Origin: Clostridia bacterium
Lineage (GTDB): Bacteria; Bacillota; Clostridia; Christensenellales; UBA1242
Reading direction: 5' to 3'
NCBI GenBank assembly: GCA_900768425.1
Contig: CAAGCR010000064.1
Span: 1 to 14,188 of the forward strand
Length of the DNA: 14,188 nucleotides
The position numbers were made by a program, and so were the translations under genes. Of this stretch, positions 13,660 through 14,188 are shown one piece after another; position 1 is the stretch's first letter, and every line of letters begins with the position of its first letter. The notes under the pieces are model-generated. The model had not been told where the DNA came from. It did not search any database and was given only the letters and a program-made list of their open reading frames with translations.

Positions 13660-14057
13660 AATACAAACAAATAATCACACAAAAAGCAACAACAAAACAG
13701 GCGGGAACAACCAGCACAAGCAGTGTAAATGTAGATTACTCTCAAATGTCACCACGTACATTATGGGGTAAAATTATTATTTACTTGCGTGAACATCACG
13801 CGGTTGCCTTGCATATTGCTTGTGGTGATATAACCGATGTTGAAAAAGTCGGTGATAAGTTTATTGTAAATACTACCGAGGAGTTTTTGTACGAACTTTT
13901 AAAATCGGAAGAAAACTATAAAGATTTAAAACAAGCATTCTCGAGTTTTGGAATAAATAATTTTGAAATTGTCAAAAAAGAAAAAATATTAACAAAATCA
14001 CAACAAGACATTAATATATTAAAAGATATTTTCGGAAATAAATTAATTATTGAATAA
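13647..14057 (+). CDS. dnaX: tau-specific C-terminal extension of DnaX (-1 frame)
   Basis: The -1 frame has no stop from the A run to 14057 and adds 136 residues, giving a 505-residue tau. A Lys/Thr/Gln/Ser-rich linker (to about 13735) leads to a folded region from MSPRTLWGKIIIYLREHHAV through DVEKVGDKFIVNTTEEFLY to LKDIFGNKLIIE. This is the usual shape of the C-terminal domain of Gram-positive DnaX. In other bacteria this part binds the polymerase and helicase. An ATG at 13746 is internal and has no ribosome binding site, so an independent gene is unlikely. The intact frame argues against a decayed gene. Confidence 0.8.
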   Translation, partial: RTKLEYKQIITQKATTKQAGTTSTSSVNVDYSQMSPRTLWGKIIIYLREHHAVALHIACGDITDVEKVGDKFIVNTTEEFLYELLKSEENYKDLKQAFSSFGINNFEIVKKEKILTKSQQDINILKDIFGNKLIIE

Positions 14058-14095
14058 TAATTATTAATTATTAATTTTAATTTTTTATTTTTTTA

Positions 14096-14128
14096 CAGGG
14101 AAACCTTTTTACAAAAAGGCTTTCCCTG
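14096..14128. repeat. Palindrome after dnaX, diverged member of the 33-bp family
   Basis: CAGGGAAACCTTTTT and AAAAAGGCTTTCCCTG pair with one bulge around a 2-nt centre. Layout and flanks (reverse strand AGAAGGGTGCAGGG) parallel the palindromes at 3114 and 6591. It may terminate dnaX, although no T run follows directly on the plus strand. The last 60 bases are AT-rich with no gene. Confidence 0.6.
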
Positions 14129-14188
14129 CACCCTTCTAAAAATTTTAATTAATTATTCCTAAAATATATAATAATTTTATATAATAAA

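Noticed and set aside
12541..14057. dnaX as a frameshifted pseudogene
   Set aside because: Both parts keep intact motifs and an open frame, and the break lies exactly on a slippery A run at the gamma/tau boundary. A functional frameshift or a homopolymer miscount is more likely than decay.
1..14188. A DGR reverse transcriptase or template repeat inside the window
   Set aside because: No frame carries RT motifs, and the VR end sequence (GGCGTTCGCCCAGCATTC) occurs only once, so any retroelement must be elsewhere.
1..14188. tRNA or rRNA genes
   Set aside because: No cloverleaf or rRNA-like stretch was seen in the intergenic regions.

Overview
The window is AT-rich (roughly 30% G+C by eye) and reads as a chromosomal segment of a low-GC, spore-forming Firmicute. 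The evidence is the spore-maturation pair spmA-spmB, a DnaD-type primosome protein next to a DnaI/DnaC-type helicase loader, and a Gram-positive-style dnaX. The dispersed palindromic repeats and the SipW-type secreted proteins resemble those of uncultured gut Clostridia, perhaps Christensenellales-like. That placement is an inference; nothing here fixes the genus.

Layout. 1-555: repeats, a strong promoter and a long structured leader. 556-1251 (+): a SipW-type/TasA-like secreted protein, ending at a bidirectional terminator. 1318-3009 (-): an orphan coiled-coil, fibre-like protein of mosaic base composition. 3402-4474 (+): spmA-spmB, enclosed by 31-bp inverted repeats. 4787-6247 (+): a DnaD-family protein with an N-terminal winged helix and about four DDBH2-like repeats, flanked by two copies of a composite hairpin array. 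6248-6761: a repeat-dense gap (hairpin array, double-hairpin element, 33-bp palindrome, eight perfect copies of a 7-bp unit). 6762-7655 (+): helicase loader. 7790-8377 (+): HD-domain hydrolase. 8536-8706 (-): a 56-codon small gene. 8941-10431 (+): membrane-anchored M1 metallopeptidase. 10788-12311 (+): a second SipW-type protein with a C-terminal DUF6273/C-type-lectin-like domain. 12541-14057 (+): dnaX, split by a ten-A run into a gamma-length product and a tau extension in the -1 frame.

The most interesting stretch is 10560-12400. The secreted DUF6273 protein is expressed from a near-consensus promoter whose -35/-10 spacer contains nine consecutive G in an otherwise AT-rich region. This is the classic layout for phase variation by slipped-strand mispairing. 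The last ~52 codons of the same gene are adenine-poor and dominated by NNY codons around the WWLRSP...GVRPAF motif, as expected of a variable region of a diversity-generating retroelement (DGR). No reverse transcriptase or template repeat lies in the window, so the DGR assignment is a hypothesis with the retroelement elsewhere. If both readings hold, one surface protein is switched on and off and also hypervariable at its tip.

The replication genes (DnaD-like, helicase loader, dnaX) and spmAB are ordinary core functions. They are separated by unusually many dispersed repeats. The coiled-coil gene and the helicase-loader gene share a homologous leader element of about 75 bp.
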